NCBI GenBank assembly: GCA_905372235.1
Contig: CAJPOF010000005.1
Coordinates: 1-62,168 of the forward strand
DNA from: an uncultured Treponema sp.
Lineage (GTDB): Bacteria; Spirochaetota; Spirochaetia; Treponematales; Treponemataceae
Reading direction: 5' to 3'
DNA length: 62,168 nt
A model generated the notes under the pieces. It had not been told where the DNA came from. It did not search any database and saw only the letters and a list, made by a program, of their open reading frames with translations. Position numbers and translations under genes: made by a program. Within the stretch, counting starts at the first letter, position 1; every line of letters starts with the position of its first letter. Of this stretch, positions 44,036 to 53,600 are shown piece by piece.

Positions 44036-45410
44036 CGGAAAGCGGTTTTATTTTTTTTACGTAAATTACACGCATGAACAATAGCGACATCGCCACCGAC
44101 ATAAGTTCGGCTATCAGATAGCACCACCAGACTTTATCCACATCGCCCGTCATCGACAATAAATATGCCGCAGGAAGCAAGACTACCACCTGCCTGCTGA
44201 ACGAGACCGCCATGCTGTAGACTGCGTTTCCAAATGCCTGAAATACGGACGACAGAACCACGGCGAACGCAGCCCCGAAAAAACTTGGAGCGATTATCTT
44301 AAAGCAGACAATGCCCATCCGCCTCATCTCAGGCTTTACGCTAAACATGTCGAGAAGATTTCCGGGAATCAGTTCGAAAATCAGAACTCCAATCACCATT
44401 ATTGTAAGGGAAATGCAAAGCGTGGTACGGATAGTTTTTGTTATCCTTTTGCGATGCATCGCGCCAAAATTGTACGCAACAATCGGAACAATTCCGTTAC
44501 AAAGCCCGAACACAGGCATGAATATAAAACTTTGCAGTTTGAAATAAACTCCGTAGACAGCTATCGCGGTGTCTCCTCCATTTTTAGTTCCGCCAAGAAT
44601 GCGATTCATGAAATATATTATCACCGAATTGATTGAAGCCATCAATATTGAAGGAACTGCGACCTTGTAAATCTGGGCGATTATTTCGGCGGAAGGAATG
44701 AGACCTTTCAGTTTAAAATGAATGTCGGCGTTCTTTTTTATGTTCAGCAATATAGAAACAAACATTCCTATTATTTGCCCAAGGACAGTAGCAAGAGCCG
44801 CCCCACGTATACCCATTTTTGGAAATATTCCGATTCCGAATATTAAAAGCGGATCAAAAATTATATTGAATACTGCACCAGTGATTTGCGAAATCATCGA
44901 AAGGAAGGTTCGTCCTGTCGCCTGCAAAAGCCTGTCGCACATCGCTCCCGTAAAAGTTCCAATGCCAAGCACAAGAATTACGTCAAGGTACTGCTTCCCA
45001 TATTCGATTATGAGAGGATTGTCCGTCTGAGAACTAAGGTATGAGTCCGTAATAAACATTCCCACAAAGCAGAAGACAATCCACGTAACCACGGAAAGAA
45101 AAATTCCGTTCATGGCGGCACGGTTCACGTCCTTTTGATTTTTCTGCCCAAGCCGGAGCGAAAGCAGTGTATTCACGCCGACCGCAGTTCCGACTCCGAA
45201 CGAAATCATAAGTCCCTGTATCGGGAAAGCAAGTGAAACAGCGGTCAGAGCCTCTTCGCCGATTTTTCCGACAAAAATGGAATCCACAATGTTGTAAAGA
45301 GCCATTACAAGCATCGAGAACATTATGGGAAGCGACATGTTGAATATCAGGGGAACGATGGGCATAATGCCCATCTTGTTCTCCACTGGAGAAGATTTTT
45401 CGCCAGTCAT
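44025..45410 (-). CDS. MATE-family efflux transporter (second copy)
   Basis: A 461-residue inner-membrane exporter with about twelve helices. MFNMSLPIMFSMLVMALYNIVDSIFVGKIGEEALTAVSL-type opening, and LLQATGRTFLSMISQITGAVFNIIFDPLLIFG in the first half, place it in the DinF/MepA-like branch, a different branch from the copy at 19-20 kb. The ATG at 45410 begins one base after the stop of the COG0523 GTPase gene, and the gene overlaps the following pseudouridine synthase, so the three form a tightly packed unit. Confidence 0.88.
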   Translation of the reverse strand: MTGEKSSPVENKMGIMPIVPLIFNMSLPIMFSMLVMALYNIVDSIFVGKIGEEALTAVSLAFPIQGLMISFGVGTAVGVNTLLSLRLGQKNQKDVNRAAMNGIFLSVVTWIVFCFVGMFITDSYLSSQTDNPLIIEYGKQYLDVILVLGIGTFTGAMCDRLLQATGRTFLSMISQITGAVFNIIFDPLLIFGIGIFPKMGIRGAALATVLGQIIGMFVSILLNIKKNADIHFKLKGLIPSAEIIAQIYKVAVPSILMASINSVIIYFMNRILGGTKNGGDTAIAVYGVYFKLQSFIFMPVFGLCNGIVPIVAYNFGAMHRKRITKTIRTTLCISLTIMVIGVLIFELIPGNLLDMFSVKPEMRRMGIVCFKIIAPSFFGAAFAVVLSSVFQAFGNAVYSMAVSFSRQVVVLLPAAYLLSMTGDVDKVWWCYLIAELMSVAMSLLFMRVIYVKKIKPLSDEI

Positions 45411-45411
45411 T

Positions 45412-46647
45412 TTAATCCAGAATCGAATCCAGTTCTGAAATTATCTTAGTTTTGTCGAGTTTCTGCCCGATTATGCAGAGTTTTATCATGCGGTCTCCAA
45501 CTTTTTCGTCCCATTCTTCACGAATCTTAGGTTCTGAGGAAAGCACTTTTTCCTGTTCGCCTTTTGGAGCCGCGGCAAGCCAAACTCCGGATGCACCCGC
45601 AGAAATCTGCCTGCCGGAAGTCTCGAACACATATGCCATGTCCTGTTCATCGCTGAACCAAACAACGCCTTTGCTTCGTATTATGTTCCTTGGCCAATGT
45701 CCGGCATATTCCTCAAGTTTTTCACGATTGAACGGTCTTCTTCTATAGTAAACAAAGTTTCCGATTCCGTATTCGTCTTCTTCCGCGCCTTCGTGATTAT
45801 GCTGATGGTGGTGATGCTCGTGTCCGTGTCCGTGCTCGTCATGATGTTCGTGTTCATGGTGATGTTCATCATGATGATGCTCATCTTCATGTTCGTGATG
45901 ATGACCATGCTCGTGTTCGTCATCGTGATGATGCTCGTCTTCTTCCTCAGCATTCTCAAGGTGCTGAACCCAAGCGGCACTTTCAAAAACGGTGTCAAAA
46001 TCAAAACGAGCTGTAGAAAGTATGTCGTCAACTTCTACGTTTCCCTGACTTGTCTCAATCACCTTTACGTGCGGCTGCAGAGCGTTCACAACCGCCCTGA
46101 CCTTTTTCATCTCGTCTTCTGAAACAAGATCCTTCTTGTTTATTATGAGCGTAGAACAGAATTCTATCTGCTGAACCAAAAGTGACTCGATATCCTCTTC
46201 GCCCATGTTTTTGTTCAGAAGTTTATCGCCGCCTGAAAATTCATCCACAAGACGTTTTGCATCAACAACAGAAACTACGTTATCCAGTTTTCCGTTCCGA
46301 ATCTGCTCAATAGCCTGCGCAATCGGCATTGGCTCGCAGACTCCGCTTGCTTCTATCAAAATATAGTCGAATCTTTTTGTTTTTATCAAATCTTCTATCT
46401 GCTGAACAAGATCGCTTTTCAGGGTGCAACAGATACACCCGTTCTGAAGCCCTATTATGCTGGAAGTGTCGGTTATGTTCGCTCCCTTTGCTATAAGTTT
46501 TTCGTCTACGTTCACTTCGCCGATATCGTTTACGATTACCGCTACTTTATAACCCTTCTGGTTCGTGAGAACCTTGTTCATCAAAGTCGTCTTTCCGGCT
46601 CCAAGATAACCGCAAAGCAAGGTGATTGGAGTTAGATTTTTTGCCAT
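45412..46647 (-). CDS. COG0523 (CobW/YjiA) GTPase with a histidine-rich metal-binding loop
   Basis: A 411-residue G3E GTPase, a presumed metallochaperone. Motifs in order: Walker A GYLGAGKTT, the CxCC metal site in GCICCTL, EASGVCEP (switch region), and INKKDL. Between the GTPase core and the C-terminal domain lies a loop of about fifty residues that is mostly His, Glu and Asp, typical of zinc- or nickel-handling members. The real start is the ATG at 46647 after AAGGAGA; the open frame upstream runs through tRNA-Glu and is not coding. No Zur site can be claimed. Confidence 0.92.
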   Translation of the reverse strand: MAKNLTPITLLCGYLGAGKTTLMNKVLTNQKGYKVAVIVNDIGEVNVDEKLIAKGANITDTSSIIGLQNGCICCTLKSDLVQQIEDLIKTKRFDYILIEASGVCEPMPIAQAIEQIRNGKLDNVVSVVDAKRLVDEFSGGDKLLNKNMGEEDIESLLVQQIEFCSTLIINKKDLVSEDEMKKVRAVVNALQPHVKVIETSQGNVEVDDILSTARFDFDTVFESAAWVQHLENAEEEDEHHHDDEHEHGHHHEHEDEHHHDEHHHEHEHHDEHGHGHEHHHHQHNHEGAEEDEYGIGNFVYYRRRPFNREKLEEYAGHWPRNIIRSKGVVWFSDEQDMAYVFETSGRQISAGASGVWLAAAPKGEQEKVLSSEPKIREEWDEKVGDRMIKLCIIGQKLDKTKIISELDSILD

Positions 46648-46712
46648 TTTATAAGTCTCCTTCAAGGGTGAAATATAATGAAAATAAGGCAAAAAATCAA
46701 ATAACGTTAAAT

Positions 46713-46737
46713 GAAAAAAACTCGCCGTAAAGCGAGT
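46713..46737 (-). terminator. Terminator after tRNA-Glu
   Basis: ACTCGC (46720-46725) pairs with GCGAGT (46732-46737); on the minus strand seven T residues follow. It ends the tRNA transcript before the COG0523 gene. Confidence 0.75.
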
Positions 46738-46745
46738 TTTCATGC

Positions 46746-46818
46746 TAGCTCCAACGGGAGTCGAACCCGTCTCTCCGCCTTGAGAGGGCGATGAACTAAA
46801 CCGATATTCGATGGAGCC
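46746..46818 (-). tRNA. tRNA-Glu (anticodon CTC)
   Basis: The 73-base minus-strand sequence folds as a tRNA: acceptor GGCTCCA/TGGAGCT, D stem GAAT/GTTC, anticodon stem TCGCC/GGCGG around loop CTCTCAA with anticodon CTC, and T arm ACGGG-TTCGACT-CCCGT. The first pair is G1-U72 rather than G-C. CCA is not encoded (GCA follows). Confidence 0.9.
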
Positions 46819-46823
46819 GGAAT

Positions 46824-46849
46824 AAAAAAAAGCTGAACCCTTTGTCCAG
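46824..46849 (-). terminator. Hairpin with T-run between tRNA-Gln and tRNA-Glu
   Basis: GCTGAAC (46831-46837) pairs with GTCCAGC (46843-46849) with one G-U pair; seven T residues follow on the minus strand. It suggests that tRNA-Gln is at least partly terminated before tRNA-Glu. Confidence 0.6.
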
Positions 46850-46856
46850 CCCTTAG

Positions 46857-46927
46857 TTCCCCAAGGAGGATTCGAACCCCCACAGTCAGAACCAGAATCT
46901 GAAGTGCTACCATTACACAATCGGGGA
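46857..46927 (-). tRNA. tRNA-Gln (anticodon CTG)
   Basis: The 71-base minus-strand sequence folds as a tRNA: acceptor TCCCCGA/TTGGGGA, anticodon stem TCAGA/TCTGA around loop TTCTGGT with anticodon CTG, and T loop GTTCGAATC. CCA is not encoded. Confidence 0.9.
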
Positions 46928-46985
46928 ATGTAATGCTTAGATAAAATATAATTTAGCATACAGTTTGTCAATAGGCTGAAAAATA

Positions 46986-47024
46986 AAAAGCCGACGGCGC
47001 AAAGGAGTAAAACGCCGTCGGCTT
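46986..47024 (-). terminator. Terminator of uvrC
   Basis: AAGCCGACGGCG (46988-46999) and CGCCGTCGGCTT (47013-47024) are perfect 12-bp arms around a 13-base loop, followed on the minus strand by TTTATTTTT. It lies 86 bases after the uvrC stop. Confidence 0.8.
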
Positions 47025-47109
47025 GAAATAGTTTTTATATTCTCATTCGCTTACATGGAAACAACAAAACTCAATCAGTAAGGTTACAGATTAAAAATTG
47101 AGAATGATT

Positions 47110-49062
47110 TTATGTCTTGTCGAATTTTTCCTGTATTTTTTCTGCAAGTTCATCGATGTATTGAGCCTGAGAAGCCGTCTGTGCGGTAGTTCCTGCAGAA
47201 CCGAGAGAACGCATTTGACTCTCTTTTTTTTCTTTTCTAATGCGGCTTAATAAGACGGCATTTTCGATTATGGAAAGAGCCGCATTTTCTGAAACATTTA
47301 TGGCGGACATGACATCTTCTTTTGTGGAGGCGGAAAGATTTTCGATTGTGACAAAGCGTTTTTCCAAAAGTCTTGCACGCCGTTCCCCTACGGACGGAAG
47401 CTCAAGGAAAACGGAGACGATATTTTCCTTTGTCCTAAGGCGTTGATTTCTGCTTGTCGCAAAACGATGGGTCTCATCTCTTATCCTTTGAAGAAGACGC
47501 AAGGCATCGCTTCTTCTTGGAAGCTCGATTGCCTTGGTTGCATCGGGAAGCCAAATCTCTTCGTTTTTTTCAGCAAGGGCGATGACAGGGATGTCAAGTT
47601 CAAGCAAATCGAGCACACCTTTAACGGCGTTCACCTGTCCGATTCCACCGTCAATCAGAATAAGATCGGGAAAATCCGCCTGTTCATTCAAAAGCCTTGT
47701 GTACCGTCTTGAAGTCGCCTCTCGCATGGATTGAAAATCATCGATGTAGCCATCCGTTGTTTTCAGACGGAAATATCGATAGTTTTTCTTGTCAGGATTT
47801 CCGTTGTAGAAACTTACAAGGCTTGCAACAGGAAATTTTCCGCCGATATGGGCAATGTCAAATCCTTCTATGCGAACCGGAAGTTTTTTTAGTCCAAGCA
47901 ATTCCCTGAGTTCCTCTAGGGCAGGAAGGTCGCTCCGCTCTCTAAGGCGGCGCAAGATGTCTTCCTTGGCGTTGTGGAACGCCATGTTCATGGCGGCGAT
48001 ATGTCTTTTTTCGGAATCGTCATTTACTACAACAAGACGAGAATCAGAACCGAGGGTGCGCAAAATCCATTCCTGAACGATTTCGTAATCCCGTTGGGTG
48101 GGAACATATATGGAAGGCGGAACTTCATCTTTAGCCGAGTAGTAAACGTTCATGAACTCGCCTATAAGTTCGTCCTCTTCATTAAGGCTTTTTACACGAT
48201 AATTGTCCCGTCCCAAAAGTTTTCCTTCCCGAATTTTAAGCACAGTAAAACTTACAAGTTCCCCCTCCCTGTGATAGGCGATGTAATCCCTGTCCTCCGA
48301 ATCGAAACCTTCGACGACATTCTGTTTTTGCAGTATCGAAAGAGCGGAAAGTCCGTCCCTGATACGGGCTGCTTTTTCAAAGTTCAGGGACTTGGAGGCC
48401 CTCTTCATCTCTTCTTCAAGTTTTTTCCTTGTCTCAACGCCTTTTCCCTCAAGCAGTCTGGTTATTTCTCCGAAAAATTCATTGTAGGATTCTTTTGAAA
48501 TTCTTGAGCAACACGGAGCTTTGCACTGACCGATATGATAATAAAGGCACGGGCTTTCTCTCTGCCGCAATACCTTGCAATGCCGAAGCGGATAAATCTG
48601 ATAGAGCGTATCTATGAACGAATCCAGCGCACCGGCATCTGGATACGGACCGAAATATGTCGAGCCGTCGTGAAGAATGTTCCGGGTCTTGAAAAGCCTC
48701 GGGAAGTCTTCGTTAGTGATTCTTATCACGGGATAGGATTTTCCGTCTTTAAGATTTATGTTGTAGCGAGGCGAATATTTCTTTATCATGTTGTTCTCAA
48801 GAAGGAACGCCTCGTATTCGTTTTCGGTCGTTATGTATTCAATCGAAGCGGCGGCGGAAACAAGAAGCCTTGTCTTCAAGTCCTTGTTTCCGGCAAAATA
48901 TGAAGAAAGGCGGTTCTTGAGGTTCTTTGCCTTTCCGACGTATATAACGGTGTTTTCAGCGTTTCGCCACAAGTAAACGCCGCTTACGGAAGGAGCCTCC
49001 AGTGCCGTCTGATGGAGAATTTCCCTGATGGATTTCTTCGAAGGCTCTTTATCGCTCTGCAT
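47110..49062 (-). CDS. uvrC: Excinuclease ABC subunit C
   Basis: A 650-residue nuclease that makes both incisions in nucleotide excision repair with UvrB. Domains in order: GIY-YIG nuclease (SGVYLWRNAENTVIYVGKAKNL), a cysteine cluster (CKVLRQRESPCLYYHIGQCKAPCC), the UVR UvrB-binding motif (ASKSLNFEKAARIRD), an RNase H-like nuclease (GFDIAHIGGKFPVASLVSF ... DLILIDGGIGQV), and C-terminal helix-hairpin-helix motifs. The ATG at 49062 lies ten bases after TGT-TAAAAT, leaving room for only a few leader bases. The start region overlaps the upstream region of the divergent LamG gene. Confidence 0.96.
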   Translation of the reverse strand: MQSDKEPSKKSIREILHQTALEAPSVSGVYLWRNAENTVIYVGKAKNLKNRLSSYFAGNKDLKTRLLVSAAASIEYITTENEYEAFLLENNMIKKYSPRYNINLKDGKSYPVIRITNEDFPRLFKTRNILHDGSTYFGPYPDAGALDSFIDTLYQIYPLRHCKVLRQRESPCLYYHIGQCKAPCCSRISKESYNEFFGEITRLLEGKGVETRKKLEEEMKRASKSLNFEKAARIRDGLSALSILQKQNVVEGFDSEDRDYIAYHREGELVSFTVLKIREGKLLGRDNYRVKSLNEEDELIGEFMNVYYSAKDEVPPSIYVPTQRDYEIVQEWILRTLGSDSRLVVVNDDSEKRHIAAMNMAFHNAKEDILRRLRERSDLPALEELRELLGLKKLPVRIEGFDIAHIGGKFPVASLVSFYNGNPDKKNYRYFRLKTTDGYIDDFQSMREATSRRYTRLLNEQADFPDLILIDGGIGQVNAVKGVLDLLELDIPVIALAEKNEEIWLPDATKAIELPRRSDALRLLQRIRDETHRFATSRNQRLRTKENIVSVFLELPSVGERRARLLEKRFVTIENLSASTKEDVMSAINVSENAALSIIENAVLLSRIRKEKKESQMRSLGSAGTTAQTASQAQYIDELAEKIQEKFDKT

Positions 49063-49089
49063 ACGATTGGAGATTTTAACAGAAGTAAG

Positions 49090-50622
49090 ATGATTTTTCG
49101 AGGTAGAATAAATAAATTTTCAGCTGAGTTAGCGTTTCTGCTATTGATTATCGTTCCGGCTTTTTCCGATACATACACGCTTGGCGGCAAAAAAGGCTGG
49201 GCTGACGTAACCGAAAGGAACGGAATAACAACGGGAAAGGGACGCTACGGCTACGAAAGCCTTGCGCTTTCCACGGACGCAAAAAAACTGGGCGATGACA
49301 CGGATATGCTTCTGGATTTTGAGAACCGTTCGTTCGACGACAGAAGCGGAAACTATTCGATAAAAAGCAACAGCCTTTACGCAAGTTCAAAAGCAAAGAT
49401 TGGAAAAGGAGCTGCCCTAAGCAGAAACAGAAGCGGCGGACTTGTGCTTTCCGGACGAGACGGAAGTTTTTTCAGTTCCGAAGGACCTGCCGGTTCTTTC
49501 TCGATAGAATTCTGGCTCTGCCCTGCTGTGGTTGAAAACAGCGAAATAATAATGAACTGGCGTTCCTCAAGGAATCTGCTCGGCGAAATTATTTACCAAC
49601 ACATAACAATATCGTTCTATCAAAATAAACTTCAGTGCATATTCAGCAACATTTTCGAAGGCTATACCCAAAATGCAGGAGACGCAATTCTTGTCGGCTC
49701 GGAAAATCTGATTCCGGGAAAATGGGTTCATCATTCCATCGCCTATCAGGAAGATTCGGGTGCGCTTACATACACGGTCGACGGACAGCTTTCCGACATA
49801 AAATTCATGACAGATTCCGCTCATGAGTGGGGAACGATATACCAGGCGGTTCTTGGCGTTCAGGCTGACATAGAAATCTGCCCTGAATACATGGGGCTTA
49901 TCGACGACGTAAAAATAAGCCGAAGTTACGAGAATTTTCCGAGCATGAACGCAGGAACGGCGCAAGAAATCGATTTTAAAAGAAAATACAAAAGCCAAGG
50001 CGGACGGTTCCGTTCTGTTCCGATAATGACAAAAAAAGGCACGACATTAAATTCAATCGAAGCCGATATGTTCGTTCCGAAAGAAGCGGCGGTTCAGTTC
50101 TACATAAGAGGCGGAGACAACTATTTTGCATGGACGGACGACAGTCCCGAATGGATCCCCATAAAAAGCGGAGAAGACATAGAAAACCTTACCGGACTTT
50201 ATTTTCAGATTGCGGCAGAACTTTATCCTTCCGGGGACGGAATGTCCTCTCCTGAAATAACCGAAATCACGATGAACTACACGACAAGCCCCGAACCTTC
50301 GCCCCCGTACAGAATCAGCGCAAAAGGCGAAGACGGTTCTGTAACTCTTTCATGGAATTATTCGGTTGACGACATCGCGGGCGGCTACTACATATATTAC
50401 GGCCATGCTCCGGGCGAATACATCGGGAAAGACGCCGCCGAAGGCGTTTCCCCGATAAACGCAGGAAACGTTTCCTCCTACACTATAACAGGTCTTGAAA
50501 ACGGAAAAATCTATTATTTCGCCGTTTCCGCATGGTCAAAGATAGACCCACGAATCACCGGCATTCTGTCAAAGGAAGTTTACGCAAGACCTGAACGAAA
50601 AACCCAAAGACAAAATCCGTAA
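49090..50622 (+). CDS. Exported LamG-like and fibronectin type III protein
   Basis: A 510-residue exported protein. A signal peptide (about 1-26, ending AFSD) is followed by a concanavalin/LamG-like domain (about 70-290: FSIEFWLCPAVVE, GKWVHHSIAYQEDSGALTYTVDG, GLIDDVKISRS), a middle beta-rich domain (about 300-410) and a fibronectin type III domain (about 420-505: SVTLSWNYSVDDIAGGYYIYYG ... YTITGLENGKIYYFAVSAW). Such domains bind carbohydrate or protein at the cell surface. No lipobox, sortase site or barrel is seen. The start is the ATG at 49090; the frame upstream overlaps uvrC. It precedes the TPR gene by 25 bases, so they are co-transcribed. Confidence 0.75.
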   Translation: MIFRGRINKFSAELAFLLLIIVPAFSDTYTLGGKKGWADVTERNGITTGKGRYGYESLALSTDAKKLGDDTDMLLDFENRSFDDRSGNYSIKSNSLYASSKAKIGKGAALSRNRSGGLVLSGRDGSFFSSEGPAGSFSIEFWLCPAVVENSEIIMNWRSSRNLLGEIIYQHITISFYQNKLQCIFSNIFEGYTQNAGDAILVGSENLIPGKWVHHSIAYQEDSGALTYTVDGQLSDIKFMTDSAHEWGTIYQAVLGVQADIEICPEYMGLIDDVKISRSYENFPSMNAGTAQEIDFKRKYKSQGGRFRSVPIMTKKGTTLNSIEADMFVPKEAAVQFYIRGGDNYFAWTDDSPEWIPIKSGEDIENLTGLYFQIAAELYPSGDGMSSPEITEITMNYTTSPEPSPPYRISAKGEDGSVTLSWNYSVDDIAGGYYIYYGHAPGEYIGKDAAEGVSPINAGNVSSYTITGLENGKIYYFAVSAWSKIDPRITGILSKEVYARPERKTQRQNP

Positions 50623-50647
50623 GGCAATTTTACACAGGAGAAAAAGC

Positions 50648-53600
50648 ATGGAAGAAAAAGAAGTTGTATTGAAAAGAGCCAAAAATGCTGTTCTTTCCAG
50701 AGATTTTTCTTTGGCACTAAGAATATACGACTCGCTTCTAAAGGAAGAACCTGACAACAAAGAATATCTTTCATGCGTAGGAAACATATACGAAAAGACA
50801 AATTCAGACGCAAAGGCATTGGGATATTTCCAAAGAATCATAAAAAATTCCCCGAACGATTTTGATGCGCTGAACCATATAGGCGGAATATTCAGACGGC
50901 TGAAAATGTACAACGAGGCTGTCATCGTGCTAAAAAAAGCGCTGGCAACAGGAAAAGACACAGCCGAAGTGAACTACAATCTTGGCTTCACATACAAACT
51001 GATGGGAAAGACGCAGGAAGCAATCACCTGCTTTGAATCCGCCATAACCGAAAATCCTGTGGATGCCCTTGCATACAACCAGTTGGGTCTTATTTACTTT
51101 AGAAGCGGCGATTTCAGAAAAAGCATAACCATATACAAAACCGGGCTTCAAATAGACACGAACCACCCAATTCTTCAATACAATCTTGCTAAAAGTTACG
51201 AAGCGGTGAACGAAATCGTAAACGCAAGTTCCGCATACGAATCTGCGCTAAAGGCGAAACCGGGCTGGGTCGATGCCGCAAAAGACTACGCATCTTTGCT
51301 GCTAAAGGAACACAGGGCGAAAGCGGCGTTCGGGCTTGTAAAAAAACTTCTGGAACTTCATCACGGAAGGAACGACCTTACATTGCTCTTGGGAAAAGTC
51401 TATTTTGCCCAAAACGACTACATAAAGGCGGAAGAAACGCTCAACGGCTATATACATAAAAATCCGCATGATGCGTCGGCGTTCGCCCTTATTGCCGAAA
51501 TCTACGAAGCGCAAAAAAAATACAAAGAAGCGGAAGAAGCGATAGCAAAGGCGCAATCGCTCTGTCATGAGGAAGATATTTTGAATATTACGGAACTTGA
51601 GGTAAAAATCCTTCTTTCCGCAGAAAATTACGAAGACGCATATTCAAAGCTGGTTCTTATTTCCGACAACAAAGCATCCCCTTCTTCGCTTGACCTTCAG
51701 GGACAGATGGCTATATGCACAGGCAAAGAAGAAATTCTTGATAGGCTAAGGGCAAAAATAATCGGCTTGAACAAAGACTATCTTCAGTTCTACACAAACT
51801 GGGGATTCAGGTTCATGCAGAAAGGTAAATATCGGGAAGCAAGAAAATATTTTAGAAAGCACATATCGTTCGACCGAAAATCCCTTATGACGTGGCTTTA
51901 CCTTGGAATGGTCGAAGAAAAACTCGGGGCTTTGGAATCTGCGGCGGAAGACTACATGATGGTCTTGAACATAGATTCTACGGACGTCATCGCAAAAGAA
52001 CGACTTACAAAACTTTCGGACCATATTCAGGACACCGCGCCCGAAGAAGATCAGTCTGACTACGACGAACTTTTGGACGTAACGCCTGAAATCCCTGAAA
52101 ATTCGGAAACCGCAGAATCAGAAGAAACAGAAAAAAACGCAAGCGAAAATCAAAATGAAAAATCGGCTAGGAAAAGCAACGAACAAAGCCTTGCGAAAGT
52201 TTCCAAAGAAGAAGACGCGAACATTTTGCACATTGACGGAAGCAAAATTTCTGCATTTGACGAGGAACAAAAATCACTTTCGCAGAAACTTCTTGAAGGC
52301 GAAGAACTTTCCGACTTCGGCTACGTTATGCCCGAAGAAAAAACCGAAGAAGACAAAAAAACGGAACAGTTCATAACGAACCCTAAAGATTCCGGCTCGG
52401 ATTCTCAAATAGATTTCCAAAACAAAGAAGCCATCGAGGACGAACGGAAAAAGGATTCCGCCTATGAAGACAACATTCTGAAAGACGAAGACGACAATTC
52501 CTTTAACAAAAATCTTTCCGAAAATGATAACCCGACTTCCGATTTTTCAAACGGCAATACGGAAGAGGAAAACATTTCCGAATCCGTCGCCGATTCAGCC
52601 GCTTCCGGAAATGGCGGCACTTCAACGGAACAGTTTCCCGAAAACGAAGCCCAAGGCGACGATAAACTTTTGGATTATTCGCAAAATGCCCCGGCTGGAA
52701 AAACGTCCTCGCCTTCCCAAGAGAATTCCACCGTTTCCGATATGCCTATTTCCGACGGCGAAGATGAAATTCCTCCGTTAGGTAACGACATTTTTAGCGA
52801 CAACGATTTAGAAAGCGATGATTTTTCATCTGAACGGGAAAATTCCGTTCCAAGTTCAAAAACTCCTTCTCAATCGTCTGAAAAATTCTCCGCCACGCAA
52901 GAAAGCAAAAGCGACACGTCGGGTTCTTCGGAGCAAAATGATTCGGCGACAGAAAAGAAATTCAACGATGTTCTTGAAAAAGCAGAAAAAGCTGCGGAAA
53001 AAGCTTGGGAAGCCGCCCAAACCGCAGCGGACGCCGCATCCACCGTTGACAAGGCTGAAGATTTCATAAACCAAATGACCGAAGATGCGACAAAAAAACT
53101 GCAAGATGTAGCAGAGGACATTCAGAACAGACTTGAAGAGTCGAGTTTTTCAAAAGAACTTACGAACAATGAAGATAACGTAAATCCCGCGCCCGATACT
53201 CCGCCTGAAGATGAAGCAAAAAATCCTTCCGGCGAGCAGGACGCTTTTGGAAAGGCTTTAAATTCGGACGAAGAGCCTAAATGCGCATTCTCAGCAATTG
53301 GCTCGGAGAATGAAGAAAATTTTTCTTCGAAAAACGACATTTCAAATCCGCAAGCGGAAAGCGAACCGGACGCAAACGAAGAACTTTTCTTGTCGGCAAA
53401 ACTCACCCCGTACGAAACTTTGCTTAATCAGGTCAGCCAGATTCTTCCCCTTGTTGAGAATATGCTCATAAATAAAGAAGATGCAGCTAAATTCAGCAAA
53501 GAGGTCGCCCTTTTTAACAGCATCAAGGAAATGAGTGCATCCCTTCCCGCTGAACTAAAAGAAGATTTCATGACAGGCAGAATGCGTATTCTCCTCGATT

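Noticed and set aside
46648..46971. N-terminal extension of the COG0523 GTPase to 519 residues
   Set aside because: The extension runs through tRNA-Glu and tRNA-Gln and their terminators; a clear AAGGAGA marks the start at 46647.
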